Source: Kaistia defluvii (GTDB taxonomy: Bacteria > Pseudomonadota > Alphaproteobacteria > Rhizobiales > Kaistiaceae). Taken from it: DNA of 64,000 nucleotides. Within the stretch, counting starts at the first letter, position 1, and every line of letters starts with the position of its first letter. Positions 8,429 to 16,018 of this stretch are shown here, piece by piece. Both the position numbers and the translations under genes were made by a program. Location: NCBI RefSeq assembly GCF_026343955.1, contig NZ_JAPKNI010000004.1, positions 310,001 to 374,000 on the forward strand, in the 5' to 3' direction. The notes under the pieces are model-generated. The model saw nothing but the letters and a program-made list of their open reading frames with translations, did no database searches and had not been told where the DNA came from.

Positions 8429-9084
8429 GTCTCCGCCGCCCTTTCCTGCTCGCGCAGCTCGAACTCGGGCGCTTCCGTCTGGGCCGGTCGCAGGCTGCGA
8501 ACGGCCCAGACGAGAAGCCCCAGAATGATGAAGGCGCTCGGTGCGAGCAGCATCAGGCGCAGCGGCTGATACCAGCCGCCGTCGGCGACCAGCGGCAGCA
8601 CGCCGATGCCGAACAGGCTGCCCGAGCCGAACAGTTCGCGGATCGCCGCGACCGTCAGCAGGACGAGGCTGTAGCCCAGCCCGTTGCCGACGCCGTCCAC
8701 CATGCTGGGTAACACTGGATTGTGCAGCGCATAGGCTTCGGTGCGGCCGAGCACGATACAGTTGGTCGCGATCAGCGACACGAACACCGTCAGCCGCTGG
8801 CTCATCTCATAGGCAAAGGCCTGCAGAAACTGGTCGGCGACGATGACCAGGGAGGCGATGATGGTGATCTGCAGGATGATGCGGACGGAGGACGGGATAT
8901 GGCGGCGGATCGCGCTGATGATGCCGGCCGAAAGGCCGAGCACGACGGTCAGGGCGATCGACATGGTGAGAGCGGTCGACATCGATGTCGTGACCGCGAG
9001 CGCCGAGCAGATGCCGAGAATGTGCACGGTGACAGGGTTCTTGTCGACGAGAGGGTCGGTCAGGTTGCGGAAGGCGATCGTCAC
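8425..9084 (-). CDS. nqrD: Na+-NQR subunit D
   Basis: This 219-residue subunit is the partner of NqrE. A GTG start is assigned because the nqrC stop overlaps it as GTGA (9084..9081), AAAGGAGA lies upstream, and the product then begins [17 protein letters not shown], matching the family. Conserved Cys are in [10 protein letters not shown] and [11 protein letters not shown]. The C-terminal tail after the sixth helix is charged and slightly longer than in Vibrio NqrD. A longer in-frame ATG upstream would lie inside nqrC and is rejected. Confidence 0.93.
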   Translation of the reverse strand: MTIAFRNLTDPLVDKNPVTVHILGICSALAVTTSMSTALTMSIALTVVLGLSAGIISAIRRHIPSSVRIILQITIIASLVIVADQFLQAFAYEMSQRLTVFVSLIATNCIVLGRTEAYALHNPVLPSMVDGVGNGLGYSLVLLTVAAIRELFGSGSLFGIGVLPLVADGGWYQPLRLMLLAPSAFIILGLLVWAVRSLRPAQTEAPEFELREQERAAET

Positions 9085-9899
9085 CGGATTTCTCCTTTCT
9101 TCAATTTGTCGAGGAAAGGTCCAAAGCCGTGCTCGCTCATCCAGAATTCGAGCATGTCGGAGATCGCATAGCCGGTGACGCTGGCCCCGGAGATGCCGTC
9201 GACCTCGTAGGGGCCGCTGGCATTTCCGCGCACCACGGAAATAGCGAAATCGCCATCGTCGAAGATGCGCTTGCCCGCCCATTGCGCCTGCCAGCCATCC
9301 TCGGCGATACGAGCGCCGAGGCCCGGCGTTTCTCCCTGTTCGTAGACAGTGAAGGCGGCGACCGTGTCGAGATCGGCTTCCAGCGCCAGATAGGCGCGGA
9401 TGGTCGACTGATATCCCGCGCCGCGAACCGGAAGCACGACGAGCGCGAGATCGTCGCCGCGGCGCAGAAGGTAGACGAGCGCGTGATTCTCACGGCGGCC
9501 GAGACCCGCGAGGTCGTCCGCGCGTGGTACGGTCGTGCTTCTTTCAGTATCCGCCGCCGCGGCGCGCTGATCGAAGCTCGCCGGGTCGATATCGGCGGCG
9601 ACCGTTCCGCTGGCGAGGTCGATGACGAGTGTTTCGACGCCGCTCGCGCCGGATTCCTTTAATATCTCGCCGATCCCGGGCAGGTTCTCCAGCATTGCGA
9701 CCATGCGGCCCTGTTGCTGGGCGGCGATATTGGCCTGCTGGATCGGACGCAGGGTGACAGTCGCGACCGAGACGGTCACGCCGCAGCCGATGGCCACCAG
9801 CAGCGACATGCCGATCGTCTTGACGCGATCGGTGTTCGGCCGGTCCAGAAAGCCGCGCCAGAGACCTGATCGACGGCTGCCGGGAGGGGTATCAGCCAT
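9081..9899 (-). CDS. nqrC: Na+-NQR subunit C (covalent FMN subunit)
   Basis: This 272-residue protein has one N-terminal membrane helix ([18 protein letters not shown]) and a periplasmic flavin domain. The FMN attachment motif is present near the C-terminus ([13 protein letters not shown]), where the Thr in SVT is the expected phosphodiester-bound residue, installed by ApbE. Overlaps link it to nqrB and nqrD. Length agrees with the family (about 250-270). Confidence 0.93.
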   Translation of the reverse strand: MADTPPGSRRSGLWRGFLDRPNTDRVKTIGMSLLVAIGCGVTVSVATVTLRPIQQANIAAQQQGRMVAMLENLPGIGEILKESGASGVETLVIDLASGTVAADIDPASFDQRAAAADTERSTTVPRADDLAGLGRRENHALVYLLRRGDDLALVVLPVRGAGYQSTIRAYLALEADLDTVAAFTVYEQGETPGLGARIAEDGWQAQWAGKRIFDDGDFAISVVRGNASGPYEVDGISGASVTGYAISDMLEFWMSEHGFGPFLDKLKKGEIR

Positions 9900-10698
9900 A
9901 TCGCCTCGCCCTCCGTTTCACATGGACGGTCACGACCAGGAAGTCGATCAACGGCGCAAAGATGCTGCTCATCAGGATGGCGAAGATCGCGGCTCCGAAA
10001 GCCGAGCCGGCCTGCGAGAAAAGGCCGATGAGCAGGCCGGTCAAGATCCCCTGTGCCCAGCGGCCGGGATTGGTGGCGGCGGAGCAGACCGGATCTGCCG
10101 CCAGGAAAAGGATAGCGCAGCCGATGGCGCCCGAGAGCAGGAGAGACGCGACGTCCTGACCCTGCATCCAGCTGGACAAGACCATTGCACCGACAATGGC
10201 AAGCAGCAGACGCCATGACGCCTGCCCGCTGAGGAGCAGGAGAAGCGCTGCCGGCGCCAGGGCGGCGACAGGAATGTCGGGACCAGTCCGATAATCGAAA
10301 TCGGTGAAGGAGAACATCAGGAAAGCCAGTGCCGCGACTGCCGGATGCACGAAATTGCGTCCGCGTCCGCCAAACACCTGTTCGGCGATCACCACGCCGA
10401 AGCTGATCCCCAGAGCCAGTTGCCAAAGCGGCGCGTCGACAGGAACGAGGAGCGCGATCAGGGTGGCGGTGATTATGCCGTCGAGCCCGATCCCGATGCC
10501 TCGCACGCGGGCGAAAACAAACTGCCAGCCGACCGTCACGACGAGAGCCAGCAATAGCCGTATGGCGAAGGCTGAACCGGCGAAGGAAAGTATGAGCGCA
10601 ACCGGCGCAATCAGGCCCAGAAGCGCGGGCATAACCGCGCTGGCCAATGGGATATGTGCGAAGCGCCCGGCGCGCAAATCCTGCAGAAAAGCGGTCAT
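9892..10698 (-). CDS. nqrB: Na+-NQR subunit B, compact variant lacking FMN-attachment segment
   Basis: This protein has 268 residues against roughly 410 for well-studied NqrB. The conserved core is clear: LWQLALGISFGVVIAEQVFGG, GRGRNFVHPAVAALAFLMF, a late LAADPVCSAATNPGRWAQG and a C-terminal FAPLIDFLVV with basic tail. Two parts known from Vibrio NqrB are missing. One is the N-terminal cytoplasmic extension with the first helix region. The other is the stretch after LAFLMFSF that normally holds ADGxSGAT, whose Thr carries covalent FMN; here the text passes straight to PDIPVAALAPAALLLLLSGQ. The frame is open and overlaps nqrA and nqrC, so this is not a decayed gene. Electron transfer may use a non-covalent flavin or another route (inference). 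Confidence 0.88.
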   Translation of the reverse strand: MTAFLQDLRAGRFAHIPLASAVMPALLGLIAPVALILSFAGSAFAIRLLLALVVTVGWQFVFARVRGIGIGLDGIITATLIALLVPVDAPLWQLALGISFGVVIAEQVFGGRGRNFVHPAVAALAFLMFSFTDFDYRTGPDIPVAALAPAALLLLLSGQASWRLLLAIVGAMVLSSWMQGQDVASLLLSGAIGCAILFLAADPVCSAATNPGRWAQGILTGLLIGLFSQAGSAFGAAIFAILMSSIFAPLIDFLVVTVHVKRRARRYG

Positions 10699-11942
10699 AT
10701 CGCCTTCTCCAGCTCATCGAGCGTCGCCCTCAGCAAGGCTCCGTAATCCGTGCCGGAACCGTCGACATGGCCGAGCAGGGCGAGGTCTTCCTCGACGATC
10801 TCCAGCGCCCCGAGTTTCGCGGCCGCTTCCACATCGCCGGTGCTGATAGCGCGCAGAAACGGCGCAGGCAGGATCCCGCAGGGTGCGGCCCGCTCATGGA
10901 CGGCGTTGGGGATAAGCGGCGCAGGAAACCGCTCACCGGATGAGGTAAGGTAACGGGCGACGAAGGAGCGGCGGGCTGGATGTCCGTGCGGCATGGCAGT
11001 GGCCTGCACGTCATAGCGCCGCAGGAAGTGCTCGACCATGCCGCAGAGTGGGGAGCCTGACAACAACTGGACTGCGGGGCTCACGAGCGTGCCCTCGAAC
11101 AGATCGCGCAGATTGGCTCCTGGAGGCACAAGAGCCAGACGCGGCGTGCGGGTTCCCGGGCCCGTCAGCGCGACGACGCGCTGCGTCCAGATCCGGCCCG
11201 TATCCAGAAGACAGCCGATCGCGATCACATCCTGATAGCCGATATGCCAGACCATCCGGGTGGCATCGACAGGGTGAATGTGATGGATATGCGTTCCTGC
11301 AAGTCCTGCCGGATGCCTGCCGGAGAAGGCGACCGATTTGGTGCCGTCCACCACAGGTAGCGACGCATCATTGCCATGACAGATGTAAACCGGGCCGTCG
11401 GTGAGGTGGCACAGCGCCGCGGCACCCAAACGGAACCATGTTTCGAAGCGTTTTATGACCGGCGCCGGATCGCCCGCCAGCGGCGCCGTGTCCATGGCGG
11501 TGAGGAAGATCGCGTCGGGGATTTTTGCGGGATCGGCGATCCGCCCGAACGGGCGAGTGCGAAAGGACTGCCAGCAACCGCTCGTCATCAGAAGCGACTG
11601 CATTGCTTCTCGATCCGGCTGCGCGGGCCGGTCGAATCGGATGCCATCATCCCCATCAATATCGATGACGATCGAATCGAGGCTTCTGCGCCGGCCATGT
11701 GAGATTGCCCGGACCGTTCCGGAAAGGGGGGCAGTGTAGCTAAGGTCGGGGCGTCGACGGTCCGTAAAAAGCCGCTGCCCCGCTAGCACGCATTGCCCTT
11801 CCGCGACGTCGAAGATGGGGCGCAGGTCAGGATAGTCATCGCCAAGAAGCGCAGCCGAGCGAACCGCAACTTCTTCGTCGATCGTCTCTGCCGGTTTGCC
11901 TTCCCACCGAAGATCGATGCCGCCTTTTACCCTCACCTGCAA
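10695..11942 (-). CDS. nqrA: Na+-NQR subunit A
   Basis: This 415-residue peripheral subunit helps form the quinone-facing side. Its family start is recognised in VKGGIDLRWEGKP. The open frame runs upstream to 12050, but the start was placed at TTG 11942. A GGAGGGG site at 11951-11957 leaves eight bases to it; the GTG two codons later (11936) is a possible alternative with worse spacing. Other landmarks are PLSGTVRAI, FSGRHPAGLAGTHIHHIHPV and the Cys-containing C-terminal third (GSPLCGMVEHFLRRYD). It is slightly shorter than Vibrio NqrA (about 446). First gene of the operon, controlled by the FNR-type promoter just upstream. Confidence 0.92.
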   Translation of the reverse strand: MQVRVKGGIDLRWEGKPAETIDEEVAVRSAALLGDDYPDLRPIFDVAEGQCVLAGQRLFTDRRRPDLSYTAPLSGTVRAISHGRRRSLDSIVIDIDGDDGIRFDRPAQPDREAMQSLLMTSGCWQSFRTRPFGRIADPAKIPDAIFLTAMDTAPLAGDPAPVIKRFETWFRLGAAALCHLTDGPVYICHGNDASLPVVDGTKSVAFSGRHPAGLAGTHIHHIHPVDATRMVWHIGYQDVIAIGCLLDTGRIWTQRVVALTGPGTRTPRLALVPPGANLRDLFEGTLVSPAVQLLSGSPLCGMVEHFLRRYDVQATAMPHGHPARRSFVARYLTSSGERFPAPLIPNAVHERAAPCGILPAPFLRAISTGDVEAAAKLGALEIVEEDLALLGHVDGSGTDYGALLRATLDELEKAI

Positions 11943-12009
11943 TACTGACGCCCCTCCGATTATGTTCAACTCAACCCGGTTTCGCCCGAAACATTGACGG
12001 CCTCCGATA

Positions 12010-12050
12010 AGATTATGGAGGTCGACGGCAGTGCCATTGATTATGATCAA
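12010..12050 (-). promoter_or_regulatory. FNR/FixK-type class II promoter for the nqr operon
   Basis: TTGATTATGATCAA at 12037-12050 is a perfect match to the FNR/ANR/FixK consensus TTGAT-N4-ATCAA. On the minus strand a -10-like TAATCT lies at 12015..12010. Its centre is 31 bases from the centre of the box, which puts the box near -41 from the expected transcription start. This is the classic position for an FNR-family activator touching RNA polymerase. The start codon of nqrA lies about 60 bases after the inferred transcript start. Low-oxygen induction of the sodium pump is inferred from this geometry. Confidence 0.7.
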
Positions 12051-12117
12051 TTTGCAAAGCGATCTGGGTAACTGTGATATGCGCTATAGGTCGTATCGCT
12101 GCAGGTACCTTTATCTG

Positions 12118-12150
12118 CGATCAACCGAGCGGCGCGGGCTCGGTTGATCG
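12118..12150. terminator. 13-bp hairpin between the DUF1269 gene and nqrA promoter
   Basis: A perfect inverted repeat CGATCAACCGAGC / GCTCGGTTGATCG with a seven-base GC loop lies 27 bases beyond the stop of the DUF1269 gene. There is no T tract on the minus strand, so it is either a factor-assisted terminator or, less likely, an operator. Its position, separating the stress genes from the nqr promoter, favours termination. Confidence 0.5.
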
Positions 12151-12176
12151 TTCACGACAGGGCCGTTCAATATCCG

Positions 12177-12698
12177 TCAGGAGCCTGTAACCGTTTGCGA
12201 AAGTGCGGCTCGCAATTTCTCTTCCTGTTCCGGCGAAAGCGACGTCTTGAGTACACGACCGCGCAACCCCTCGAACTCCGCCAGCACCTTTTCCGGCTGC
12301 ACCTTTCGGACAAGCACGAACAATGCCGAGGAGTTGTTCGGGATCGTTTCGCCAAGAGATTTGATGAACGTGTCGTCGATGCCATAGTCAGCGAGCGAGC
12401 CGGACAAGGCGCCAACACCAGCCCCCGTCAGGCCACCGATGGCGATGCCGGCAAGCGGATTGAGGAACAAAAGCCCCACCAGACCGCCCCACAACGTGCC
12501 CGACAGCAGGCCTGACGCCGCCCCAAGGGTTGTCAGATTAAGGCTCTGCTTGAGATGAACCTTGCCTTCGCCGTCACGAACGACGACGACGGCATCCTCC
12601 AGATCGACCAGATACTCTTTTCTCAGGGCGGCGAGTTTGAGAAGCACCTTGTCGGCTTCATCAACCGTATCGAAACCGACGACTATCAGATCGGACAT
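12177..12698 (-). CDS. DUF1269-family membrane protein
   Basis: This 173-residue protein opens MSDLIVVGFDTVDEADKVL, typical of DUF1269. Its central glycine-rich hydrophobic hairpin (LGAASGLLSGTLWGGLVGLLFLNPLAGIAIGG region) could insert in or stack on a membrane, with ferredoxin-like alpha/beta flanks. Function of the family is not established, though it often appears with stress genes. It follows the universal stress protein by 73 bases on the same strand with a good AGGAGAA ribosome site, so they are probably co-transcribed from the palindrome-bearing promoter at about 13650. Confidence 0.8.
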   Translation of the reverse strand: MSDLIVVGFDTVDEADKVLLKLAALRKEYLVDLEDAVVVVRDGEGKVHLKQSLNLTTLGAASGLLSGTLWGGLVGLLFLNPLAGIAIGGLTGAGVGALSGSLADYGIDDTFIKSLGETIPNNSSALFVLVRKVQPEKVLAEFEGLRGRVLKTSLSPEQEEKLRAALSQTVTGS

Positions 12699-12771
12699 GC
12701 TTTGTTCTCCTGTGTTGTCATCACTTTTTCCGTAGCTTCCCGGGCCACCTGCCCTGCCCAGCGATAAGTCT

Positions 12772-13620
12772 TTATCGCGAGAGAAAGATCGGGACTGTCG
12801 GGTTGGCCAGAATGGTACGAGTTGCGCTACCGAAAACGAATTCGGTGATCCGGGACTGCCCGTAGGCGCCCATGACCATCATATCGGCACCAAGCTCTTC
12901 TGCCCGGGATAGTATAAGATCACCGGCATTGTCGCCTTCCAGGCGATCAAGCGTGACCTTGATCCCGTGGCGCGCCAGATGGAGAGAAATATCGCTTCCG
13001 GGGTCTTCCCCCAGAAGCCGCGCGACCTTGGGCTCGGGAACAACAACAACGTGGACGGCGCGAGCAGTAGCGAGGAATGCCATTGAATCAGCTATGGCGC
13101 GGGCCGCTTCCCGGCTGGCATTCCATCCGATCACGATCGTTTCGGGGATGGCGCTGTCACTTGGCCAGGTGGCAGGCAAAAGGATCGAGGGTCGACCGGA
13201 GGCAAAAATGATGTCCTCAGAAACCGTAAGGGCTGTCTCCGCACGGGCCGGATCTCGCCCCGTTCCGACGATGGCCAGAGAGGCATGCCGGGCGTGCAAC
13301 ATGAGCGCTTCGCCCGTTTCATGAGAACATATCCGCAGTTCGCAGTTCACACCGCTGGCGGAGGCAATCTCCGAAAAGAGCTTCCGAAGCTGCTCTTCGG
13401 CGTCGTGTCGGCGCTTCTCGAAAGCGGTTATCATGCTGTTGATCGCAGCCCCTCGGGCGAAGCCATGCGAGGGAGTTGCGATCAAATCTTCCGGCACAAA
13501 AGCAACAACGACGTGTGCATCCCATACACGTGCAAGTGAAACAGCATAATCGATATAGACCCGACAGACAGAAGTTTCCGCTGTGTCGATATAAACGACG
13601 ATATCTTTTGGCGTATTCAT
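12772..13620 (-). CDS. tandem universal stress protein
   Basis: This 282-residue protein has two UspA-type halves. The first (about 1-145) opens PKDIVVYIDTAETSVCRVYI. The second (about 150-282) contains TIVIGWNASREAARAI and the nucleotide-binding tail GADMMVMGAYGQSRITEFVFGSATR, the G-2x-G-9x-G-(S/T) motif of ATP-binding Usp proteins. The first half ends in a degenerate version. Start at the ATG 13620 after a GGAGAT site; the frame is open well upstream but non-protein-like. The promoter region carries palindrome site (a). A role in hypoxic or stationary stress is inferred from family and neighbours. Confidence 0.88.
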   Translation of the reverse strand: MNTPKDIVVYIDTAETSVCRVYIDYAVSLARVWDAHVVVAFVPEDLIATPSHGFARGAAINSMITAFEKRRHDAEEQLRKLFSEIASASGVNCELRICSHETGEALMLHARHASLAIVGTGRDPARAETALTVSEDIIFASGRPSILLPATWPSDSAIPETIVIGWNASREAARAIADSMAFLATARAVHVVVVPEPKVARLLGEDPGSDISLHLARHGIKVTLDRLEGDNAGDLILSRAEELGADMMVMGAYGQSRITEFVFGSATRTILANPTVPIFLSR

Positions 13621-13649
13621 TCCATCTCCCCGTGCCCGCCTGCTTGACC

Positions 13650-13688
13650 AACCTAACGATCGGTTATCATTAGTCAACAGTTGATGAT
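13650..13688 (-). promoter_or_regulatory. 16-bp palindrome site (a) and -10 of the usp promoter
   Basis: GTCAACAGTTGATGAT at 13673-13688 belongs to a family of seven near-identical palindromes in this window, consensus about GTCAWCNNTTGATGAC. On the minus strand a -10-like TAGGTT lies at 13655..13650, with its centre 28 bases from the palindrome centre. An outer dyad TTATCAT / ATGATAA also surrounds the core. The position just upstream of -35 suggests an activator site; the binding protein is unknown. Confidence 0.55.
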
Positions 13689-13732
13689 AAGACTGATGGA
13701 GATATGTCCCTGGGCTCAGTTCCAGCCTGCAT

Positions 13733-13924
13733 TCAATCCCTGCGCGATCGCGACAGGTGACCGGATGAGGTCTCCTCGGGCCTGATGCCTTCTGGCGCCT
13801 CAATCTCCTTTGTCGGTTGAGGCTCTGCGACTGTGCTCGGAGCAGGCCACTCACAATTCGTCTGAGGTTTCTGCACCCGGCGCTTCTTCCGCACCTCCAC
13901 AGTGAACGGCTTTACTTGTTTCAT
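13733..13924 (-). CDS. small basic protein, unknown
   Basis: This 63-residue protein begins MKQVKPFTVEVRKKRRVQKP, with a strongly basic N-terminus, then a Pro/Glu-rich and probably disordered tail. Such short proteins with a KPFxVEVKRxRR opening occur in rhizobia, but no function is known to me. It starts seven bases after the HdeD stop and is likely part of that operon. It may bind nucleic acid, judged only from charge. Confidence 0.45.
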   Translation of the reverse strand: MKQVKPFTVEVRKKRRVQKPQTNCEWPAPSTVAEPQPTKEIEAPEGIRPEETSSGHLSRSRRD

Positions 13925-13931
13925 GACGACC

Positions 13932-14534
13932 TCAGGCTCCGTGTCGTTTATCGATGATCTCGCTTGAAGTCGGCGGTCGCCGCAGTGCAAGCGCCAATGC
14001 ACTCAGGCCGCAACCGGTGATCAGCAGATCGATCGCCAGCAGGGCGCCGATGATCCAGAGGCTGTTGACGGGCCAGCCGATCAGAATGACCATTGAAACG
14101 AGCACGGTGGTGGCGCCTGCCGCAACCAGCCAGCTCCAACCCGAAACAGGTCGGACCGCCAGACCTGCGGCAAATCTGACAATGCCTGCGACCAGCAGGC
14201 TGAGCGCCATGAGCAGCGTGAGGACGCTGGATGCCAATACCGGATTCCAAAATGTGACAAGGCCCGCCGACACATACAACGCGCCGATTGCGATCAACCC
14301 GAGCAAATGGCTCCGACGCTTCATCTGAACGGCGAAGACGATATGCGCCGCACCGGCCAGCAGCATCGTAACGCCCACAAAAAGCACCGAAACGACTGTC
14401 GCCAGCAGAAGATTGGACAGGGCGGCAAACGCAATCAAGAGAAGTGCTATGCCTGCGGCCAACAGCCACTGCCATCGCGACCGTAACAGTCGCAGATCGG
14501 TGGAATCGAGCATTCTGAAGTTCATGGTCGTCAT
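13932..14534 (-). CDS. HdeD-family acid-resistance membrane protein
   Basis: This 200-residue protein has six hydrophobic segments, the first WQWLLAAGIALLLIAFAAL. The repeated hairpin pattern and WxxGI openings are typical of the HdeD/DUF308 family, linked in enterics to acid stress. The start ATG 14534 has a strong AGGAGGAA site; the longer frame upstream is ignored. It lies between the DUF900 lipoprotein and the small basic protein, all on the minus strand, in the group of stress genes following ackA. The exact role here is inferred. Confidence 0.8.
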   Translation of the reverse strand: MTTMNFRMLDSTDLRLLRSRWQWLLAAGIALLLIAFAALSNLLLATVVSVLFVGVTMLLAGAAHIVFAVQMKRRSHLLGLIAIGALYVSAGLVTFWNPVLASSVLTLLMALSLLVAGIVRFAAGLAVRPVSGWSWLVAAGATTVLVSMVILIGWPVNSLWIIGALLAIDLLITGCGLSALALALRRPPTSSEIIDKRHGA

Positions 14535-14571
14535 GGGTTTTTCCTCCTGGAACTGCGGGTGTTCACGCGTG

Positions 14572-15690
14572 TCAGTTGCCGCCGACGATCTTGCCAGCCA
14601 GTATGAACGGGCTTGAAAGAACCGCACCGGCGGAATTGAACACGAAAGCTCCGGCTTGCCTGATGTTTTGCGGGTCGCCAGCGCCATTGCGAGCCGAGAG
14701 TTTCGGATAAAGCGCGGCGAGACCGACAAAACGATTGTGTCTGAAGCTATCGGAGGCCTCGACGTCCGATATATCGATCACCTGTACATTCGCCTTGCGC
14801 GTTGCCTCCTCGATTTTAGGATCCGTCACGTCGATCCTGCCCAGACGCTGACGTTCGGTAGATAGAAGTTCCGACACCTGCAGTGCCCTGTCGTCCCTGG
14901 ACACAAGGATGGTCATGGGCGGGTTGAGTGGCCCTATCGCCGCCAATTGCGCTTCAAACACGTCAACGTCGATGTCTGGCGCCGCGAGCACCACCTGCAG
15001 TCGGCGGATGACCGCATCCTTGCCTGTAAGCCGAAGCTGGCGCACCGCTTCCGTCGTCAGCCATCCTCCCATGCTGTGGCCGACGAGCGTGATCGGTCCC
15101 TGCGTCTGCTTGGCTGCAAGCGTGGTGAGCAGATCCGCCAACTGGTCGCGCGAAAACGTCACCGCATCCTTATCCGCGACGTAGCCGCTCAGAGCCCCTT
15201 CGGACGGCCAGGCAAACAGAATCGGAGCGGCGCCAGTGCCGGCATCCGCTGCCATTTGTGCGACGCGATAGACGGCCTCGGTGAAATTGGTGTTGTAGCC
15301 ATGCACAAACACGCCAACGCTTGGCGGTTTGTCATCGCGTTTGCGCGTGACTTCGGCCTCGAATGTCACCGCGTCGAGGAGCTGCTGGTCTACGGTGACG
15401 AAGTCCGTCTTCGGGTTCGGCTTCGATTTCGGCCACTCGACATTGCCGGCCTTGTGACCCGGCGGGATAGATATCCTGTAGCGGATGTAGCTGACCTCAC
15501 GGCTGCGCCCGGTCGTGTAGACACCGGCCGCGTCGCGCTTTCGCGTGGTTGCGACATAGACGGTAGTCAGCTTCGCCCCCTGGACGGTTTCAGCCGTTTG
15601 GGCAAGCAGTTCCGGGCCCGGACGCCCGGCACAGGCTGAAAGCAGGCTTGTCAGGAGAAGAAATACAAGTCGAAGACTGAATTCACGCAT
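14572..15690 (-). CDS. lipoprotein alpha/beta-hydrolase (DUF900 family)
   Basis: This 372-residue protein has a signal peptide with lipobox LLSAC, so Cys20 should be lipidated. An alpha/beta-hydrolase domain of the DUF900 type follows: GVFVHGYNTNF as the oxyanion/entry strand, and the nucleophile elbow GHSMGGW with Ser in the G-x-S-x-G setting. Candidate acid residues lie in DIDVDVF or SRDDRAL, and a His lies in DSFRHNRFV. DUF900 proteins are esterase-like with unknown substrates. It follows the fabI remnant at the end of the pta-ackA operon and may be transcribed with it. Confidence 0.8.
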   Translation of the reverse strand: MREFSLRLVFLLLTSLLSACAGRPGPELLAQTAETVQGAKLTTVYVATTRKRDAAGVYTTGRSREVSYIRYRISIPPGHKAGNVEWPKSKPNPKTDFVTVDQQLLDAVTFEAEVTRKRDDKPPSVGVFVHGYNTNFTEAVYRVAQMAADAGTGAAPILFAWPSEGALSGYVADKDAVTFSRDQLADLLTTLAAKQTQGPITLVGHSMGGWLTTEAVRQLRLTGKDAVIRRLQVVLAAPDIDVDVFEAQLAAIGPLNPPMTILVSRDDRALQVSELLSTERQRLGRIDVTDPKIEEATRKANVQVIDISDVEASDSFRHNRFVGLAALYPKLSARNGAGDPQNIRQAGAFVFNSAGAVLSSPFILAGKIVGGN

Positions 15691-15835
15691 TTACTGAAAC
15701 CAAACAATGTCTAGTGCTGTGGAACCATCGCGCCTTTCGGAACAACAGCGTTCAGGCCTGCCGCCGCTAAAGGCGGCGTCAGTATTTTCGGGGCACCAGA
15801 TTGTCCCATCCGGCCAGGCCGTGATGTGGAACCCG

Positions 15836-16015
15836 TTATCGGCGTAGACAACCGAACCGGGGAGCTGCGAGCCGCGCCATCCGGATGAAGGAATGGCAGG
15901 ACACATCCATGGCCAATGCAAAGCCCTCGGCCGCGCAGCCGGCAGCAATCGACGCTTCGTTGGCGATGCCGACCACAAGGCCACGTATTCCGGACAGACC
16001 GATAGTCGCAGTCAT
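15836..16015 (-). pseudogene. fabI: fabI remnant (enoyl-ACP reductase with large internal deletion)
   Basis: A 59-codon frame starts three bases after ackA. It reads like the first strand and cofactor loop of FabI (GLVVGIANEASIAAGCA), then jumps directly to a later FabI segment (ALAMDVSCHSFIRMARLA), and then loses similarity and stops. Intact FabI is about 260-270 residues, so some 50 residues between these blocks and the entire C-terminal half are gone. FabI-type reductases accompany pta/ackA in related operons, which fits a real gene that has decayed. The following 145 bases to the lipoprotein gene hold only a short GCCGCC/GGCGGC hairpin. Confidence 0.7.
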
Positions 16016-16018
16016 TAA

